Shown here: positions 15,906-18,431 of the stretch, in pieces | How positions within the stretch are numbered: position 1 is the stretch's first letter | How the letters are laid out: each line of letters opens with the position of its first letter | Assembly (NCBI GenBank): GCA_035511435.1 | Contig: DATKFJ010000303.1 | Coordinates: 1-18,431, forward strand | Reading direction: 5' to 3' | DNA from: JAMXLO01 sp035511435 | Lineage (GTDB): Bacteria > Pseudomonadota > Alphaproteobacteria > Acetobacterales > Acetobacteraceae | Length of the DNA stretch: 18,431 bases | Notes under the pieces: model-generated | Databases searched by the model: none | Seen by the model: only the letters and a program-made list of their open reading frames with translations | What the model was told of the DNA's origin: nothing | Program-made: the position numbers and the translations under genes

Positions 15906-15934
15906 TTTAATTAACCGAAGCGTCACCCTATTAG
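15906..15934 (+). promoter_or_regulatory. AT-rich putative promoter before the small ORF
   Basis: An AT-rich patch (TTTAATTAA), unusual in this GC-rich window, lies about 85 nt before the small ORF. TATTAG (15929-15934) could be a -10 element, with TTTAAT (15906-15911) as a poor -35 at 17-nt spacing. A small perfect hairpin, GCGCA-AGC-TGCGC, follows at 15939-15951, near the expected transcript start. Confidence 0.3.
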
Positions 15935-15991
15935 ACTGGCGCAAGCTGCGCGACGTGCCTAACTGCGGCTCGCGTCAACGATCCATGGGGG

Positions 15992-16219
15992 ATGCCGATG
16001 CGAGCCAGCGTAGCCGAACAGTGTGGTCCGCGTACCGAGGCACTGCGCCGAGCACTGCAACAGGTGCAGGACGAGGGTGCGGCAGCGGACCTGCTCTTCC
16101 TTGAATATTGGCAAACCCAGCGAGAACCCGATATCGCCGGCAGCCTGCGCGCCAGCCAGATCAGGCGCGCCAACCCGACACTGGCCGCCGAGATCCATGC
16201 AGAGTTGACCAGGCGGTAG
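15992..16219 (+). CDS. Small hypothetical protein (75 residues)
   Basis: The frame encodes a hydrophilic, mostly helical-looking, charge-rich protein (ALRRALQQVQDEGAAADLLFLEYWQTQREPDIAGSLRASQIRRANPTLAAEIHAELTRR). I do not recognise a family, and there are no membrane segments, signal peptide or metal motifs. Codon choice is broadly like the neighbours. GGGG just upstream suits the second in-frame ATG at 15998 better than the one at 15992. An AT-rich promoter-like patch and hairpin precede it. It stands alone between kup and scoA, 155 bp before the latter. Confidence 0.5.
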   Translation: MPMRASVAEQCGPRTEALRRALQQVQDEGAAADLLFLEYWQTQREPDIAGSLRASQIRRANPTLAAEIHAELTRR

Positions 16220-16374
16220 GGCGAAACAGCAGGAGCGCGTTCCGCCTTCTCCATGCTGAAGGTGGATTGCGCGGCGTTGTTCCGCCCCGCTCGACTCATC
16301 GCCGCTTCACACACCGCCCCTTGCTTCGCGCGCCGGCCCGGTGGCACGGTGCGCGCGCAGGAGGGCGCGGCACG

Positions 16375-17082
16375 ATGGCGATCAACAAGGTCTATCCCAA
16401 CGCGCAGGCGGCGCTGAGCGGGCTGTTGCGTGACGAGATGGTGATCATGTCGGGCGGCTTCGGACTATGCGGCATCCCGACCGCCTTGATCGAGGCGATC
16501 CGCGACAGCGGCGTGCGCGGCCTGACCATCATTTCCAACAATGCGGGGATCGATGACGCCGGCCTCGGTGTGCTGCTTCAGACGCGCCAGGTTCGCAAGA
16601 TGATCAGCTCCTATGTCGGCGAGAACGCCACGTTCGCGAAGCAGTACCTGGCAGGCGAACTGGAGATCGAATTCAACCCGCAGGGCACGCTGGCAGAACG
16701 CATTCGCGCGGGCGGCGCGGGTGTGCCCGGCTTCTACACCGCTACCGGCGTCGGCACACAGATCGCCGAGGGGAAGGAAACCAAGGAGTTCAACGGTCGG
16801 ACGTATGTGCTCGAGCGTGGACTGCATGCCGATCTGGCGGTGATCCATGCCTGGAAGGCGGACCGCGAGGGCAACCTGCTCTATCGCAAGACCGCACGGA
16901 ACTTCAATCCGATCATGGCGACCGCCGCCGATGAGGTGGTGGCCGAGGTGGAAGATCTGGTCGAGTACGGCCAGATCGATCCCGACCACATCATCACGCC
17001 GGGGATTTTCGTCAACCGCATTGTGCCGTTGGAGACCGTAGACAAGCGGATCGAACAACGCACCGTGCGCAAGCGGCAGTGA
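16375..17082 (+). CDS. scoA: Succinyl-CoA:3-ketoacid CoA-transferase subunit A
   Basis: ScoA and ScoB together move CoA between succinyl-CoA and acetoacetate, activating ketone bodies or recycling acetoacetate from poly-hydroxybutyrate and amino-acid breakdown. The 235-residue A subunit contains the glycine-rich MSGGFGLCGIP near the N-terminus, then ISNNAGIDDAGLGVLL, MISSYVGENATFAKQYLAGELEIEFNPQGTLAERIRAGGAGVPGFYTATGVGT and KADREGNLLYRKTARNFNP. This is the exact order seen in the animal SCOT N-terminal half. ATG 16375 is chosen because MAINKVYPNAQAAL matches family starts and GCAGGAGGG lies upstream; the longer frame from 16108 is an artefact. The stop is 12 nt before scoB, so the pair forms an operon. 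Confidence 0.96.
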   Translation: MAINKVYPNAQAALSGLLRDEMVIMSGGFGLCGIPTALIEAIRDSGVRGLTIISNNAGIDDAGLGVLLQTRQVRKMISSYVGENATFAKQYLAGELEIEFNPQGTLAERIRAGGAGVPGFYTATGVGTQIAEGKETKEFNGRTYVLERGLHADLAVIHAWKADREGNLLYRKTARNFNPIMATAADEVVAEVEDLVEYGQIDPDHIITPGIFVNRIVPLETVDKRIEQRTVRKRQ

Positions 17083-17094
17083 GGAGGCGAAGCA

Positions 17095-17745
<651 letters not shown>

Positions 17746-18431
17746 AGAGACTGGGGGTGGCGGTGGGGCGTGTGTAGACCGGTTCCAGCGGATTGCCCCA
17801 CAGTGTGTCGCCAGTGCGGGCGAGCAGCATCAGGTCGGCCTTGATCCAGGTGTAGATGCGCGTGCGGCCTTCGGGCGAAAGCGGCCCGCCGTCTGCGATG
17901 ATGGTCCGCAGGTCGGCCAGGTTCGGGCGATGGCGCGCGCGCCGGAACGCCGCCTCGGCCAGGGTTTGCGCAGGCGCGACCAGGACGGTGGCACGTTCCT
18001 CCGCGGCAATGGCCAAAATGGTGGCGGCGGTGGCGGCTGCGAGGATCACAGTGGTGCCTTCCAGCAGCCCGGCGAGCCAGGGCCATGCTGGGCCGATGAC
18101 CAGCAACCGGTCATCCGGGCGGAGGTCCGCGTACAGCAGAACTTCGGCCAGCGGGCGAATTAGCAGATGGGCCGGCCAAAGGCGGCAGAGTGGCGCCGCA
18201 ACTTCGTCAGGCAGGACCCGGCCTCCAATCCTCTCCCGCAGGCGAGCGAAAGGCTGAGGCCGATCCGGTCCCTCCTCGCCGGCTTCCATGACAGGATTGG
18301 CGCGAGGCTGACGGAGGGTGTCGCGATCAAGCACCACCCGCTCTCCGTCTGCTCTACGCAGTACTAGCGCGTCCTGCGGTCCGCTATGGCGCGCGAGCTG
18401 AAGCGGCTCATCGGATAGCCGAGTGAAGGCA

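Noticed and set aside
16108..16374. N-terminal extension of scoA
   Set aside because: The extra residues are Arg/Pro-rich and overlap the small ORF; the family N-terminus begins at ATG 16375 with a good Shine-Dalgarno.

Overview
The window is GC-rich, densely coded DNA from a proteobacterium. The gene set (short PutA without a DNA-binding domain, ScoAB, DgoK/DgoA, Kup, HdeD), the G/C-ending codons and the 'GTCATTGCGAG…' palindromic repeats fit an alphaproteobacterium best. Acetobacteraceae/Rhodospirillales or a sphingomonad are plausible, but this is inference and nothing here fixes the genus. I see no rRNA, tRNA, CRISPR array, transposase or phage gene.

Left part (1-8077), carbon and nitrogen catabolism. 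A fused [2Fe-2S]/FAD oxidoreductase (HcnA+HcnB type, running off the left edge) is transcribed leftward. It diverges from a D-hydantoinase/dihydropyrimidinase across 50 bp holding a perfect small palindrome. Next comes a 1036-codon bifunctional proline dehydrogenase/P5C dehydrogenase (putA). A dispersed palindromic repeat separates it from dgoK and dgoA, which overlap and encode 2-dehydro-3-deoxygalactonokinase and the KDPGal aldolase. Together these suggest use of amino-acid, hydantoin and sugar-acid substrates feeding glutamate, pyruvate and triose phosphate.

Middle part (8078-13240), transport and stand-alone genes. An MFS transporter has a palindrome in its upstream region. It is followed by a NiCoT-family Ni/Co permease, which converges on a glutathione S-transferase. 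A 457-bp gene-free stretch (11285-11741) carries a second copy of the palindromic repeat and a well-formed promoter whose -10 is overlapped by a perfect 10-bp inverted repeat. This precedes a GSU2403-family nucleotidyltransferase-fold protein with a C-terminal DUF1488-like domain.

Right part (13241-18431), membrane and ketone-body genes. A leftward HdeD-family membrane protein is divergent from the potassium transporter Kup, whose probable start overlaps the stop of a 15-codon upstream ORF. A small unknown ORF follows. Then come scoA and scoB (succinyl-CoA:3-ketoacid CoA-transferase), which overlap convergently by 35 nt with an AMP-binding-enzyme-like ORF that lacks the ATP P-loop and C-terminal domain and runs off the right edge.

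Most of the window is ordinary chromosomal metabolism. I did not find a clear new multi-gene system. The best leads are the nucleotidyltransferase-DUF1488 protein with its operator, the kup upstream ORF, the AMP-binding remnant and the fused oxidoreductase beside a hydantoinase.
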